Part shown: positions 1 to 9,861 of the stretch, piece by piece
How positions within the stretch are numbered: position 1 is the stretch's first letter
Layout of the letters: each line of letters starts with the position of its first letter
NCBI RefSeq assembly: GCF_028736115.1
Contig: NZ_CP117877.1
Span: forward strand, 2,294,001-2,358,000
Reading direction: 5' to 3'
Origin: Mucilaginibacter sp. KACC 22063
Lineage (GTDB): Bacteria > Bacteroidota > Bacteroidia > Sphingobacteriales > Sphingobacteriaceae
DNA: 64,000 nucleotides
Translations under genes and position numbers: made by a program
The notes under the pieces: model-generated
The model's database searches: none
What the model was told of the DNA's origin: nothing
Seen by the model: only the letters and a program-made list of their open reading frames with translations

Positions 1-2838
1 GCGGATATAATCGCCGTAGTACAAGAAGCGTGATGAAAAACTTGATGAGCTTGATGAAGAACCACCACCATAAACATTTTTCGGAACATCGGTAACCTGT
101 CCAGGTGTTGTCCATCGGTTTAGCCAGGTATACTGGTATTTATTGGCACCTGTAATATACGTACCATCATTAAGATAGTAAGACCAGCTGTCACTGATAC
201 GGTTACCAAAATTGCCGTAAAAATCAACTGTTAAATTGATGCCTTTATAGGTAAAGCTATTGCTGAAGCCACTGGTAATTTTAGGGTCTGCGTGGCCATA
301 AGGTACACGTGCTGCGGCGCTGTAATTAGTAGTGGTTTTTGTACGGTCTGCATCAGCGTACCATAGCGCGTTACCATTAGCAGGATCTACACCAGCATAA
401 ATGCGGGTATAATAGGTGTAATAGGAATAATTGTTTGCTAACCAGAAACTGCCATTAGCCTGGTTGTTTTGAGCCAGCTTGGTCATGCGATTAGCATTAT
501 AAGCAGCGTTCAGGTTAACGTTCCATACAAAATCTTTAGTCTTAAAGGGTACGCCTTTAAGCGCAAATTCCCAACCTTTATTTTGCAAAGCACCGACGTT
601 TTGGGCTTGGCCGCTTTGGGTACCACTGAAGCCGGTTTCCCAAGGTACGTTCACGATCTGGATAAGGCCGTCAACATCATTTTTGTAGTAATCAACGTTG
701 AATACTAAACGGTCATTCAAAAAGCCGAAATCTATACCAATGTCCAACTTTTTGGAAGACTCCCAGGTTAAGTTACGGTTACCTACCGTATTATAAGCCT
801 GTCCGTTAGCTAAATTGTAGTTAAAGCCATATCCTGCTGTTGGGCGCCACTGGTAGTTGCCCAGTACATTAGCGTTACCTGTGGTACCGTATGATGACCT
901 GATTTTTGCTGTTGTGAGTATGTGTTGTTTCTGGAAAAAGCTTTCTCCGTCAATATTCCAGGCACCACCAACAGAGTAAAAGTTACCATACTGGTTATTG
1001 GTTCCAAACCTCGAACCACCGTCACGCCGGTATGATCCGCTTAATGAATATCGGTTTTGATAATTGATACCTACTCTTGAATAAATGGCATCAAAAGTAT
1101 AATTAGACATGTTTTGAGAAGCAGTGGTTGGGGTTGCGGCGTTTGCAACAGCTGTTAAAGTGGGCTGGGTAAGCGGATAGCCTGTTGCGTAAGCAGTATT
1201 AAAATAGCTGGTTGATCTTTGAGCTTCGTAACCTACCGTTGCATCAGCATAAAAATCCTGTATTCCGGGTACATTATAACGATAGTCTAACTGATTGCGC
1301 ACCAGCCAGTTAAAGTACCTTCCATACTGGCTGGTTCCGGAGCCGCTTAAGCTACGGGCATCACCCATCTGTGCATTTAAAAAACTGGTTTCTTCGTTGG
1401 TCTGGTAATCAATACTTGCGTAACCTGTATATTTTAACTGATCCCAGATGTTCCAATGAATGGTTTCTGCACCTAATAACCTTAAATTGTTAATTCCCCT
1501 TTGATCATGCTCGGCAATGTAAAGCGGGTTAGAGTTTGAAGAAGTTGGGAAATTACCATTTCCGGTTACAGAAGAGTTGATGCTTCCGTCAGCATTATAA
1601 CCCAGTTGAAATGGTCTTAAAAAATAGGCAGATGCAAGTGGGCTGCTGTAATAAGCACTGCCTTGCAATGGCGCATTTTGCTTAATGCTGGATATATTTA
1701 AGTTAGTAGAAACAGAAAAACGGCTATTAATAGTATGATCTACATTAAGTGTACCTGATACCCTGTTCATATAAGATTTTAATACAGTAGCATCTTGCTT
1801 AAAATAGCCAACAGATGAGAATATTCTTGTTTTTTCGTTACCACCACTTAGTGAAACGTTGTATTGTTGCTGGCTTCCTCTTTTGGTCACTAAATCATAC
1901 CAGTTATTGCCCTGGCTGTTTAGTGCATAAGTGTTATCTAAAGTAGCAATTTGCGCATCGGTATAACCAGCGTTTGAAAAAGCTTCATTAAACATGGAGC
2001 GGTATTGATCTGGTGTTAAGGGCTTTCCTGCGTCAGGCAGCGATAAGTTTGAACTTACACCGGTTTCTGCGTCAAAACGAACAACGGTTTTACCCGATTT
2101 TCCTCTTTTAGTGTTAATCACAATTACACCGTTTGATCCACGCGAACCATATATAGCGGTTGCTGCAGCATCCTTCAAAACAGTAATGTTTTCTATATCA
2201 TTATTATTAATACCAGCTAAAGGGCTTAGTGTTGCACCGCCTCTTTGCGTAAGGTCGCTGCCACCATTGACGATCATACCGTCAATGACGTATAGCGGCT
2301 GTGCAGCAGCCAGACTACTGATGGAGTTTATACCACGAATACGTACCTGATTAAGCGCACCAGGCTGGCCGCTGTTGATCTGGACGTTAACGCCTGGTAT
2401 CTGGCCTTGTAACGCTTGTTGGAAGGTAGAAAACGGCTTGTTCTCATTTGCAGCACCTGAAGCTACGCTCGCTGCACCAGTATATGATTTTTTAGATTGG
2501 GAGCCATACGCATCTTTAATTACAATTTCTGAAAGCATGCGCGTATCTGACTTCATTTTTACTGAGGGGAATGCACCTGAAGGTATAGTTACTTGCTGCG
2601 GTGCAAAACCAACCGAGGTAAAAACCAGGATTTTTCCGGTTGCTGCATTAATGGTAAAGGAACCATCACCCGATGTAAGTACGCCTTGTTTAGTTCCCTG
2701 TATCACAACAGATACTCCTGGGATTGGTAAGCCATCATCAGCGCTGATAACAATTCCGGAAATTTTACGGCTTTGGGCTATTGCATATTGAATAGCAAAG
2801 AGATTGAATGCAAAAAGGATAAGTAAAATCTTTTTCAT
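1..2838 (-). CDS. SusC/RagA-family TonB-dependent outer membrane receptor, C-terminus cut by window edge
   Basis: The frame is open from ATG at 2838 to base 1, giving 946 residues with no stop; about 100 more are expected outside the window. It begins with a signal peptide (MKKILLILFAFNLFAIQ, cleaved after AIAQ), then a carboxypeptidase-regulatory-like domain (about residues 25-100, starting ISGIVISADDGLPIPG). A plug domain follows (VRIRGINSI, LYVIDGMIV, VLKDAAATAIYGSRGSNG) and then a long aromatic-rich 22-strand barrel. Such receptors import glycans or other large ligands with a SusD lipoprotein; that gene should lie just beyond the left edge. There is no STN domain, so it is not expected to signal directly to a FecR. 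A run of seven serines (about residues 927-933) lies near the window edge. The substrate cannot be inferred. Confidence 0.93.
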   Translation of the reverse strand, partial: MKKILLILFAFNLFAIQYAIAQSRKISGIVISADDGLPIPGVSVVIQGTKQGVLTSGDGSFTINAATGKILVFTSVGFAPQQVTIPSGAFPSVKMKSDTRMLSEIVIKDAYGSQSKKSYTGAASVASGAANENKPFSTFQQALQGQIPGVNVQINSGQPGALNQVRIRGINSISSLAAAQPLYVIDGMIVNGGSDLTQRGGATLSPLAGINNNDIENITVLKDAAATAIYGSRGSNGVIVINTKRGKSGKTVVRFDAETGVSSNLSLPDAGKPLTPDQYRSMFNEAFSNAGYTDAQIATLDNTYALNSQGNNWYDLVTKRGSQQQYNVSLSGGNEKTRIFSSVGYFKQDATVLKSYMNRVSGTLNVDHTINSRFSVSTNLNISSIKQNAPLQGSAYYSSPLASAYFLRPFQLGYNADGSINSSVTGNGNFPTSSNSNPLYIAEHDQRGINNLRLLGAETIHWNIWDQLKYTGYASIDYQTNEETSFLNAQMGDARSLSGSGTSQYGRYFNWLVRNQLDYRYNVPGIQDFYADATVGYEAQRSTSYFNTAYATGYPLTQPTLTAVANAATPTTASQNMSNYTFDAIYSRVGINYQNRYSLSGSYRRDGGSRFGTNNQYGNFYSVGGAWNIDGESFFQKQHILTTAKIRSSYGTTGNANVLGNYQWRPTAGYGFNYNLANGQAYNTVGNRNLTWESSKKLDIGIDFGFLNDRLVFNVDYYKNDVDGLIQIVNVPWETGFSGTQSGQAQNVGALQNKGWEFALKGVPFKTKDFVWNVNLNAAYNANRMTKLAQNNQANGSFWLANNYSYYTYYTRIYAGVDPANGNALWYADADRTKTTTNYSAAARVPYGHADPKITSGFSNSFTYKGINLTVDFYGNFGNRISDSWSYYLNDGTYITGANKYQYTWLNRWTTPGQVTDVPKNVYGGGSSSSSSSFSSRFLYYGDYIR

Positions 2839-3299
2839 TTGCCAATAGTTTAATTAAGTAAAATAAATCATGGCAAATTAGTAATAAAATCAGCTTTTTA
2901 ATGAAAAATTCATCTTAATAACAGGTTTTTTCGGATTATTTCGATGTAGGATAATTTTATATCAAAAAATATATCACATTAACTAAAATTCACATGATTT
3001 ATCTAAAATAAATTATATAGAACAATCATAATCTTTAAATATTCCTGAAATAAAATGGTAAAAAATGAAAAATGATTCCAAGTAATGATATATTCTGGTA
3101 ATAAAGCATTAATGATGAAGGAAAACGCCAGTAGTGGAAATGTTATTAAGTAACAAGGATTACTTTTTTGCATTTTCCGTTTATAAGCACTTGCTTTTAT
3201 GATCAATTATATAACAACGGTTTTGTATCTGAACAGTTACAAACAACAACCGTTAAACCGTTGTATATTTGTTTGTCAACATTAACAAACGCCCGAATT
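2839..3299. other. Intergenic region, AT-rich
   Basis: This 461-base stretch separates the minus-strand receptor from the plus-strand genes and must hold divergent promoters. It is very AT-rich between about 2850 and 3130. Short open frames on either strand show no recognisable protein character. Only a weak promoter-like element at 3264-3271 stands out. Confidence 0.5.
3264..3271 (+). promoter_or_regulatory. Possible Bacteroidota -7 element
   Basis: TATATTTG matches the Bacteroidota -7 consensus TAnnTTTG exactly and lies 28 bases before the GTG start chosen for the next gene. No convincing -33 TTTG/TTG was found at the usual spacing, so this may be chance in AT-rich DNA. Confidence 0.25.
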
Positions 3300-3680
3300 G
3301 TGAAAAGACAAAGAAATACAATACAACAATGTACAATTATGACAATTGTACTTGTGTATTTTTTTGTTGCGTTAACGCACATTGCTTACCTGCCTAACTT
3401 ACATAAAGTACTGTTCTCAACTTCTGTTGGTAGCGAGTTTATCCATAAGAATCACAGCACTACAAACGGAAATTCTATACATCATGGCGGTCTCCGTTCT
3501 ACATTCGAGAATAAGCGAAAAGTAATTGTTCCCAAATTAGAAGCTTGTGTGTTGTTTCTTTCACTTGTTTTTAGCTGTCTTTACCTGCTTAAACCTGTTG
3601 CAACGTCAACAAGGCGGTTAAGACCAGTTTATATCATTACTCCTCATGCGTACCTTACGTTACGCACACTCAGAATTTGA
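3300..3680 (+). CDS. Small membrane-anchored protein of unknown function
   Basis: This 126-residue protein is read from GTG 3300 (VKRQRNTIQQCTIM...). An ATG at 3339 is the alternative start. A longer reading from TTG 3168 would start upstream of the possible promoter and is less likely. The N-terminus has one hydrophobic segment (LVYFFVALTHIAYLPNL), and a second lies near residues 75-93 (VLFLSLVFSCLYLLKPVA). The C-terminus ends YIITPHAYLTLRTLRI. The distinctive aromatic tail and codon use suggest a real gene. It precedes the efflux operon by 192 bases on the same strand, so a link to the envelope or to efflux is possible but unproven. I do not recognise a family. Confidence 0.5.
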   Translation: MKRQRNTIQQCTIMTIVLVYFFVALTHIAYLPNLHKVLFSTSVGSEFIHKNHSTTNGNSIHHGGLRSTFENKRKVIVPKLEACVLFLSLVFSCLYLLKPVATSTRRLRPVYIITPHAYLTLRTLRI

Positions 3681-3872
3681 TCTTCGTATTAGCTTAATTA
3701 CATTGAATAGGGATGCTTTTTTGCGGCAGCCGTATTCGACTATGACTTTCCACGCCATTTTTTGGTACATGTAATTTATTTCAGGGTTTGATACCGGCTT
3801 ATCACCGTCAATTTCTGATGGTAGGGTAAGTATGTATACACCCTCTATAATTCAAGCTTATATCCTTAACAA

Positions 3873-5354
3873 ATGAAAAATAAGTTTTTCAAGTTAAGCG
3901 GTTTGCATGCGTTTCTTGTAACTGCTTTAACATGCTGCTTATGCTTAACTGCCACCGCGCAGAAAAAAAAGTCCAGCAGTTTTGTGCCTCCTAAAGACCC
4001 TATGCCGGATACTTCTAAATTAGGATTCCCTATTTTACCCGTTCCTGACTCGACTAAAAATCCCGGACCGTTCTTAACGCTGAGGCAGTGTATAGATTAT
4101 GCACTTACCCATCAACCCGGGCTTAACAAAGCACTGATCAATACAGATATTGCTAAAACCAATAACTCGATCAATTTGTCGGCTTGGCTGCCACAGGTAA
4201 ATACCAATGGTAATTTTATCCATTACCTGCAACAGTCAAGCGGCAATATATCCACTGGCATTGGCACCAATGCCGGATCAACCACCGGTAGCGGTAATGC
4301 CGGGAACACGGGTAATGTGCGTACGAGCTACGTCAATACGTTTATCCCCGAACTTGCAGTTTCACAGGCTATTGTAAGCCCTAATCTGATCTATGCTGCC
4401 AAAACAGCCCCACTACTGGTTAAACAAGCCAACCAGGTTACCGACAGTACAAAGATTTACGTTGTATCGGCAGTGAGCAAATCATTTTATAATGTATTGC
4501 TTACCCTTGAGCAAATTAACGTACTGAAAGAGGATACCGCACGCCTTGGCCGCACATTACGTGATACTTATCATCAGTATAAAGGCGGTATAGTTGATGA
4601 AACGGATTACCTGCAAGCCGGTATTTCTCTGAACAACTCTGTTGCGCAGCTTAAACAGGCTAACGAAAACATTATACCGCAATATGCCGCATTAAAACAA
4701 TTAATGGGTTATGAATCCGAAAAGCAGTTTAATGTAAGTATTGATACAACTCAAATGATGAATGATATCCGTATCGATACTACCCGCAGGTTGGCCTATG
4801 AAAAACGCATTGAATATCAACAGCTACAAACGCAGAAGGACCTGCAAAGTAAGCTTACCGGTTATTACAAATACTCGTATCTGCCAACGTTATCCGGCTT
4901 TTTTAATTACAGCCTTCAATATGGCAACAATACGCTTTCAAACCTGCTATCCAGATCCAACCCAAGCTCGCTGGTAGGCCTGTCTGTCAGCATACCGATA
5001 TTTACAGGTTTTGCCCGTTTGCACAACCTACATAAAGCCAAACTGCAGCAAGAACTGATTAACTGGAACGAGACTGACCTGAAGCTGCAAATCTATAAAG
5101 AGTACACTACGGCACTGGCAAATTATAAAAGTAACCTATACAGTTTCCGGGTACAGCAAAAGAATGTCGCTATGGCCCGGCGGGTATACTTTGTAGTAAA
5201 CCTGCAATATAAGCAGGGTGTTGTGGCTTATCTAAATGTCATAACTGCCGAATCAAACCTAATTACCGCAGAAATCAATTACACTAACTCCTTATTCCAA
5301 TTGCTATCGAGCAAGATAGATCTTGAGAAAGCGATGGGAGAAATCACCTATTAA
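3873..5354 (+). CDS. TolC-family outer membrane efflux protein
   Basis: This 493-residue outer membrane channel is the exit duct of a tripartite efflux pump. A signal peptide (residues 1-29, ending TATAQ) is followed by a low-complexity linker rich in Lys/Ser/Pro. Two OEP repeats follow: the first (about 65-275) starts LTLRQCIDYALTHQPGLNKA, and the second (about 300-490) holds GFFNYSLQYGNN and ends LEKAMGEITY. A Gly/Asn/Thr-rich loop (about 125-150) is probably extracellular. It is the first gene of an operon, 17 bases ahead of the adaptor. The length is typical for Bacteroidota TolC homologues. Substrates are unknown; drugs or plant phenolics are possible given the HAE1-type pumps downstream. 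Confidence 0.93.
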   Translation: MKNKFFKLSGLHAFLVTALTCCLCLTATAQKKKSSSFVPPKDPMPDTSKLGFPILPVPDSTKNPGPFLTLRQCIDYALTHQPGLNKALINTDIAKTNNSINLSAWLPQVNTNGNFIHYLQQSSGNISTGIGTNAGSTTGSGNAGNTGNVRTSYVNTFIPELAVSQAIVSPNLIYAAKTAPLLVKQANQVTDSTKIYVVSAVSKSFYNVLLTLEQINVLKEDTARLGRTLRDTYHQYKGGIVDETDYLQAGISLNNSVAQLKQANENIIPQYAALKQLMGYESEKQFNVSIDTTQMMNDIRIDTTRRLAYEKRIEYQQLQTQKDLQSKLTGYYKYSYLPTLSGFFNYSLQYGNNTLSNLLSRSNPSSLVGLSVSIPIFTGFARLHNLHKAKLQQELINWNETDLKLQIYKEYTTALANYKSNLYSFRVQQKNVAMARRVYFVVNLQYKQGVVAYLNVITAESNLITAEINYTNSLFQLLSSKIDLEKAMGEITY

Positions 5355-5371
5355 CGATTAAAACTATTACG

Positions 5372-6556
5372 ATGAATAAGCAATCATTGATCCCCGTTTT
5401 TATAGCTGTTCTTATTTTAAGTGCATGCCACAAAAAAGAGAAGCCTGCTAACCAGGATATACCGGTTAATATTATAAAGGTAAACGCACGTAAAGTATTG
5501 TATTATGATAACTATCCCTCAACTACTGCCGCACTTAGCCAGGTTAATCTTTTGCCGCAAGTTCAGGGAGCCATTACCGGTATATATTTTAAAGAAGGCA
5601 CCCATGTAAAGAAAGGGCAAAAACTTTTTGAAATTGATAAGCGCATCTATCAGGATAATTACGATGCCGCTATTGCCAACTATAAAGTATCACAAGGAAC
5701 CCTTGCCCAAGCTAAACAAGATGCAGACCGCTATGATTATCTGAATAAGTACAATGCGGTTGCAAAGCAGTTGTATGACCATGCCGTAATTACGCTGCAA
5801 AATGCACAGGCGCAGGTAAAGGCTGCTGAACAAACTGTAAAATCAGCACGAACTAACTTAAATTATGCGACTGTTTATGCGCCTTTTGATGGCACCATAG
5901 GCTTCAGTCAGGTTAAACTGGGGGACGTTGTTAACACAGGCTCTACCATACTAACTACCATTTCTACAGATAATCCTATGGCTGTTGATTTTGTGATCAA
6001 TGAAAAACAGCTTCCAAAATTTGAGCGCCTTGCGCAACAGAAGCATCAGCCGGTAGATTCGCTTTTTACCATTCTGCTGCCTGATAATACAGTTTATCCA
6101 TATACCGGAAAAATGTCTGTGATAGACCGGGCTGTAAATGCACAAACAGGGTCGGTTACTATCAGGCTGGTTTTCCCTAACAGCAATGGTCTATTAAGGG
6201 TAGGCATGAGCTGTGTGGTACGCGTACATAACCAGGAAGCCGGTCCGCAGCTGTTGGTGCCGGGTAAAGCCGTAGTTGAGCAAATGGGCGAATACTTTGT
6301 GTACACCGCCAAAGATAGCCTGATGAATAATCCAAAGGCTGGCGCCGACTCAGCTAAATACAAGATCAAAAAACTGGTTGCCGAGCAGAAAAAAGTTCAG
6401 GTAGGCGAAACCATCGGCCCTAACACCATCATCACAAGTGGTATTAGCGATGGTGAACGTTTGATCGTAGATGGCGTGCAACTACTTCATGACGGATCGC
6501 CGATTACTACGGCAAACAAGATGGCTCCTTCCGCAGGTGGTAGAGGTGGCCGATAG
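5372..6556 (+). CDS. RND efflux periplasmic adaptor (membrane fusion protein), lipoprotein
   Basis: The 394-residue adaptor links the inner-membrane RND pump to TolC. The lipobox LSAC gives a lipidated Cys19. Next come a short beta-barrel strand segment, the first biotinyl-lipoyl half (LLPQVQGAITGIYFKEGTHV, about 61-85), an alpha-helical hairpin with Ala/Gln/Lys-rich heptads (about 95-155), the second lipoyl half (TVYAPFDGTIGFSQVKLGD) and the beta-barrel and membrane-proximal domains. It ends in a Gly/Arg tail. The gene lies 17 bases after tolC and 44 bases before the first pump gene, consistent with co-transcription. The order of outer membrane factor, then adaptor, then pump is common in this phylum. 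Confidence 0.93.
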   Translation: MNKQSLIPVFIAVLILSACHKKEKPANQDIPVNIIKVNARKVLYYDNYPSTTAALSQVNLLPQVQGAITGIYFKEGTHVKKGQKLFEIDKRIYQDNYDAAIANYKVSQGTLAQAKQDADRYDYLNKYNAVAKQLYDHAVITLQNAQAQVKAAEQTVKSARTNLNYATVYAPFDGTIGFSQVKLGDVVNTGSTILTTISTDNPMAVDFVINEKQLPKFERLAQQKHQPVDSLFTILLPDNTVYPYTGKMSVIDRAVNAQTGSVTIRLVFPNSNGLLRVGMSCVVRVHNQEAGPQLLVPGKAVVEQMGEYFVYTAKDSLMNNPKAGADSAKYKIKKLVAEQKKVQVGETIGPNTIITSGISDGERLIVDGVQLLHDGSPITTANKMAPSAGGRGGR

Positions 6557-6600
6557 TAACGTCGTAGTCAGAACTTTTAATCTTTTACACAAAGACACTT

Positions 6601-9600
6601 ATGATTGCAAATACCTTTATCAAACGGCCGGTAACAGCAATAGTCATATCTATTGTATTGGTGATTACCGGTACGGTAAGCATATTGGTTTTACCTATAG
6701 ATCAATATCCTGATATCACACCGCCTATTGTGCAGGTGAATGGGCAGTTTACGGGAGCCGATGCCCAAACTGTTGAACAAACTGTTGCTACGCCTATAGA
6801 AGAGCAGGTAAACGGAACCCCTGGCATGGAATACATGCAAAGTAATAGTACAAATAACGGCCAGATGAGCCTGAACGTTACCTTTAAACCAGGAACGGAT
6901 ATAGACGTTGCTGCGCTGGATGTACAAAACAGGGTAAGTATTGCTACGCCGCTATTACCCGCTGTAGTAAGCCGACTTGGCCTTACCGTACGTGCGGTTA
7001 ATCCGAGCATGCTGATGATGGTCGCCATATATGCTCCAAAGGGAAGCCACAACATCACTTTTTTAGATAACTACACCAATATATTTGTTCAGGATGCACT
7101 ATTGCGTGTGCCCGGGGTTGGCAGTATTAACCGTTTTACGGATGATTTCAGCATGCGCATATGGATGGATCCTGATAAGATGGCATCCTACAGCCTTACT
7201 CCATCTGATGTGATTGCCGCCTTAAACGCACAAAATGTGCAGGTAGCCGCAGGTACAGCCGGCGTGCCGCCACAGGCATCCACACAAACATACGAGCTGG
7301 GTATTCTGGTAAACGGGCGTTTAAGCAAAGTATCGGAGTTTGAAAACGTAATTGTTAAAACTATCCCCGGTACAGGGCAACTGGTAAGGTTAAAAGATGT
7401 GGCCAGGGTTGAGTTGGGTAAATTTACATTTTCAAGCAACTCTTTTGTCGATGGTCGCAGGGCATCTTACCTGCAAATTTACCAGGCACCGGGTAGCAAT
7501 GCACTTGAAACAGCAAATGGCATTTATGCCGCACTGGCAAAACTGAAGCAAAACTTTCCGCCCGATGTGCAGTACAGCGTTCCTTTTGAATCTGTTACGG
7601 TGGTTAAAGTCTCCATGGAAGATGTAGTAGGCACACTATTAAAAACACTGGCCCTGGTTGCTGTGGTGGTGTTTGTGTTTCTGCAAAACTGGCGTTCTAC
7701 ATTAATACCGGTGCTGGCTATTCCGGTATCTATATTCGGTACGTTCTGCTTTTTTATACCGCTGGGTTTTACCATCAATACATTAACCATGTTCGGCTTT
7801 GTGCTGGCTATTGGTATTGTGGTGGATGATGCCATTATTGTGGTAGAGGCCGTGCAGCACTATATCGATCATGACGGAATGTCGCCCAAAGAGGCTACAT
7901 ACACCGCCATGAAGGATATATCGGCACCGGTTATTGCCATTGCGCTGATACTGGCGGCGGTGTTTGTACCTGTCGGCTTTATCCCGGGCATTGTGGGTAG
8001 CTTATACCAGCAGTTTGCCATTACCATTGCCATCTCGGTTATCATCTCTGCTTTTATCGCCCTATCGCTTACACCTGCCTTATGTACCTTGTTGCTTAAA
8101 CCTTCGCCATCAAAAAAAGAGGCTAAGGGGCTTGATAAGTTGTTCCTGCGATTTAATGAATGGTTTGACCGAATTACCGAACGCTATACCGAAGGCGTAA
8201 AAAAATGTATTAAAGCTTCGCGGTTAATCATCATCCTGCTGGTTTGTATTTGTGCGGGTACTTACTTTCTTTTCCAGCAGAAGCCATCTGGCTTTATCCC
8301 TTCAGAGGATGACGGAAACCTGTATGTGACCTTTCAGCTACCGGCAGCATCATCCACAGCCAGATCTGTTGAAGTAATGTCTAAACTGATGAAGGTAGTA
8401 GGCTCAACCCCGGGTGTGGCGCATTATGCGGCCTTGTCTGGTTTAAACGTGGTGACCAATGCCAGCAACTCCAATAACGGCACCATTTATTGCCAGCTGG
8501 AGCCCTGGGACAAACGTGGGAAAAGCAGCGAACAAGTACCCGGCATCATCAGTGTATTACAAAAGCGTATTGCTGACGCAGGCGTAAAGGATGCCAATGT
8601 GGAGGTCATACAACCATCTCCATTGCCAGGGATTGGTACTACGGTAGGCTTTAGTATGCAGATAGAGCAGCGCAGCACTACCGATAACCCGCAGGCTTTT
8701 CAGAAAGTGGTCGATAATTTTGTGGCACAGGCCAATAAAAATCCGGTCATTTCCAAAGCGTTTACATTCTATACATCGCACACGCCTAACTATAGCCTTA
8801 ACGTTGACCGTGAAAAGTGCGAGAAACTTGGCGTAAATGTGTCTGATGTGTTTACTACCATACAGGCTTACATGGGTAGCCTCTACGTAAACGACTTTAC
8901 CACTTACAACCGCACTTTCCACGTTGTAGTTCAGGCAGATACGGCCTATCGCAAGCTGGTATCTAACGTCGATAAATATTATGTACGCAACCAGGCGGGT
9001 ACGATGGTGCCTTTGGGAACGCTGATTAGTTATAAACCGGTCGACGCGCCGCCGCTGATCTCGCACTTTAATATTTTCAGAACTGCGGAAGTTGATGGCT
9101 CAGCTGCTCCGGGTTACAGCAGCACAGATGCACTTAAAGCGATGCAACAGCTTGCCAAGCAGGTTTTACCTCAAGGTTATGAATACGAGTTTTCGGGACT
9201 AAGTTATGAAGAGGTTAAGGCCGGCTCCACAACGATCTATATCTTCATCTTCTCTATTACGTTCGTGTTCCTGTTCCTGGCGGCTTTATATGAAAGCTGG
9301 TCGGTTCCGTTCTCTGTATTACTTGCCGTTCCGGTTGGCGCCATGGGGGCTATCGTTGCCTTATTTTTAGTGCCAGATCTCACTAACAACGTTTATGCGC
9401 AGATCGGTTTAATTACACTGATAGGCCTTGCCGCAAAAAACGCCATCCTGATTGTGGAGTTTGCCAAGGTAAGGGTTGACCAGGGCGAAGACCTGCTCGA
9501 ATCCACCCTGGAAGCTGTCCGGCTCCGCTTGCGCCCGATTATCATGACTTCGCTTGCTTTCATCTTAGGCGTATTGCCATTGGTACTGGCAACCGGAGCG

Positions 9601-9861
9601 GGTGCAGTAGCCCGCCGCACTATCGGTTATACCGTGTTAGGGGGCATGCTGGCTGCATCTACCTTAGCCATATTTATTGTGCCTGTGCTTTTTGTGGTCA
9701 TCACCCGCCTTTCTTATGGTAAAGAAAAACTGGCGTATTTAAGGGCACATCAGGCTGATTTGAAAGAAAAAGCCAAAAAGGTAGAAGCGCAGAACATTGA
9801 CCCGGAACTGGAGTATGAAATTGAAAAATCAAGGCAGTTACATCAAGACCATCAAGCATGA
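6601..9861 (+). CDS. RND efflux permease (HAE1 family), first of a tandem pair
   Basis: This 1086-residue inner-membrane proton/drug antiporter is close to AcrB in length. It has the two-fold RND architecture: TM1 (residues 9-28), a large periplasmic porter/docking loop, TM2-TM6 including the TM4 acidic pair in GIVVDDAIIVVEAVQ (about 404-418), a second periplasmic loop and TM7-12 with the TM10 lysine in GLAAKNAILIVEFAK. The N-terminus reads MIANTFIKRPVTAIVIS. The cytoplasmic tail is charged and helical. Its stop overlaps the start of the second permease (ATGA, 9858-9861), implying translational coupling. The two permeases are strongly alike over their whole length and may form a mixed trimer, as MdtB/MdtC do in E. 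coli; that is inference. Confidence 0.95.
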   Translation: MIANTFIKRPVTAIVISIVLVITGTVSILVLPIDQYPDITPPIVQVNGQFTGADAQTVEQTVATPIEEQVNGTPGMEYMQSNSTNNGQMSLNVTFKPGTDIDVAALDVQNRVSIATPLLPAVVSRLGLTVRAVNPSMLMMVAIYAPKGSHNITFLDNYTNIFVQDALLRVPGVGSINRFTDDFSMRIWMDPDKMASYSLTPSDVIAALNAQNVQVAAGTAGVPPQASTQTYELGILVNGRLSKVSEFENVIVKTIPGTGQLVRLKDVARVELGKFTFSSNSFVDGRRASYLQIYQAPGSNALETANGIYAALAKLKQNFPPDVQYSVPFESVTVVKVSMEDVVGTLLKTLALVAVVVFVFLQNWRSTLIPVLAIPVSIFGTFCFFIPLGFTINTLTMFGFVLAIGIVVDDAIIVVEAVQHYIDHDGMSPKEATYTAMKDISAPVIAIALILAAVFVPVGFIPGIVGSLYQQFAITIAISVIISAFIALSLTPALCTLLLKPSPSKKEAKGLDKLFLRFNEWFDRITERYTEGVKKCIKASRLIIILLVCICAGTYFLFQQKPSGFIPSEDDGNLYVTFQLPAASSTARSVEVMSKLMKVVGSTPGVAHYAALSGLNVVTNASNSNNGTIYCQLEPWDKRGKSSEQVPGIISVLQKRIADAGVKDANVEVIQPSPLPGIGTTVGFSMQIEQRSTTDNPQAFQKVVDNFVAQANKNPVISKAFTFYTSHTPNYSLNVDREKCEKLGVNVSDVFTTIQAYMGSLYVNDFTTYNRTFHVVVQADTAYRKLVSNVDKYYVRNQAGTMVPLGTLISYKPVDAPPLISHFNIFRTAEVDGSAAPGYSSTDALKAMQQLAKQVLPQGYEYEFSGLSYEEVKAGSTTIYIFIFSITFVFLFLAALYESWSVPFSVLLAVPVGAMGAIVALFLVPDLTNNVYAQIGLITLIGLAAKNAILIVEFAKVRVDQGEDLLESTLEAVRLRLRPIIMTSLAFILGVLPLVLATGAGAVARRTIGYTVLGGMLAASTLAIFIVPVLFVVITRLSYGKEKLAYLRAHQADLKEKAKKVEAQNIDPELEYEIEKSRQLHQDHQA

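Noticed and set aside
3003..3206. 67-codon minus-strand open frame in the AT-rich gap
   Set aside because: Lys/Ile/Phe-rich composition expected from AT-rich non-coding DNA; no context.
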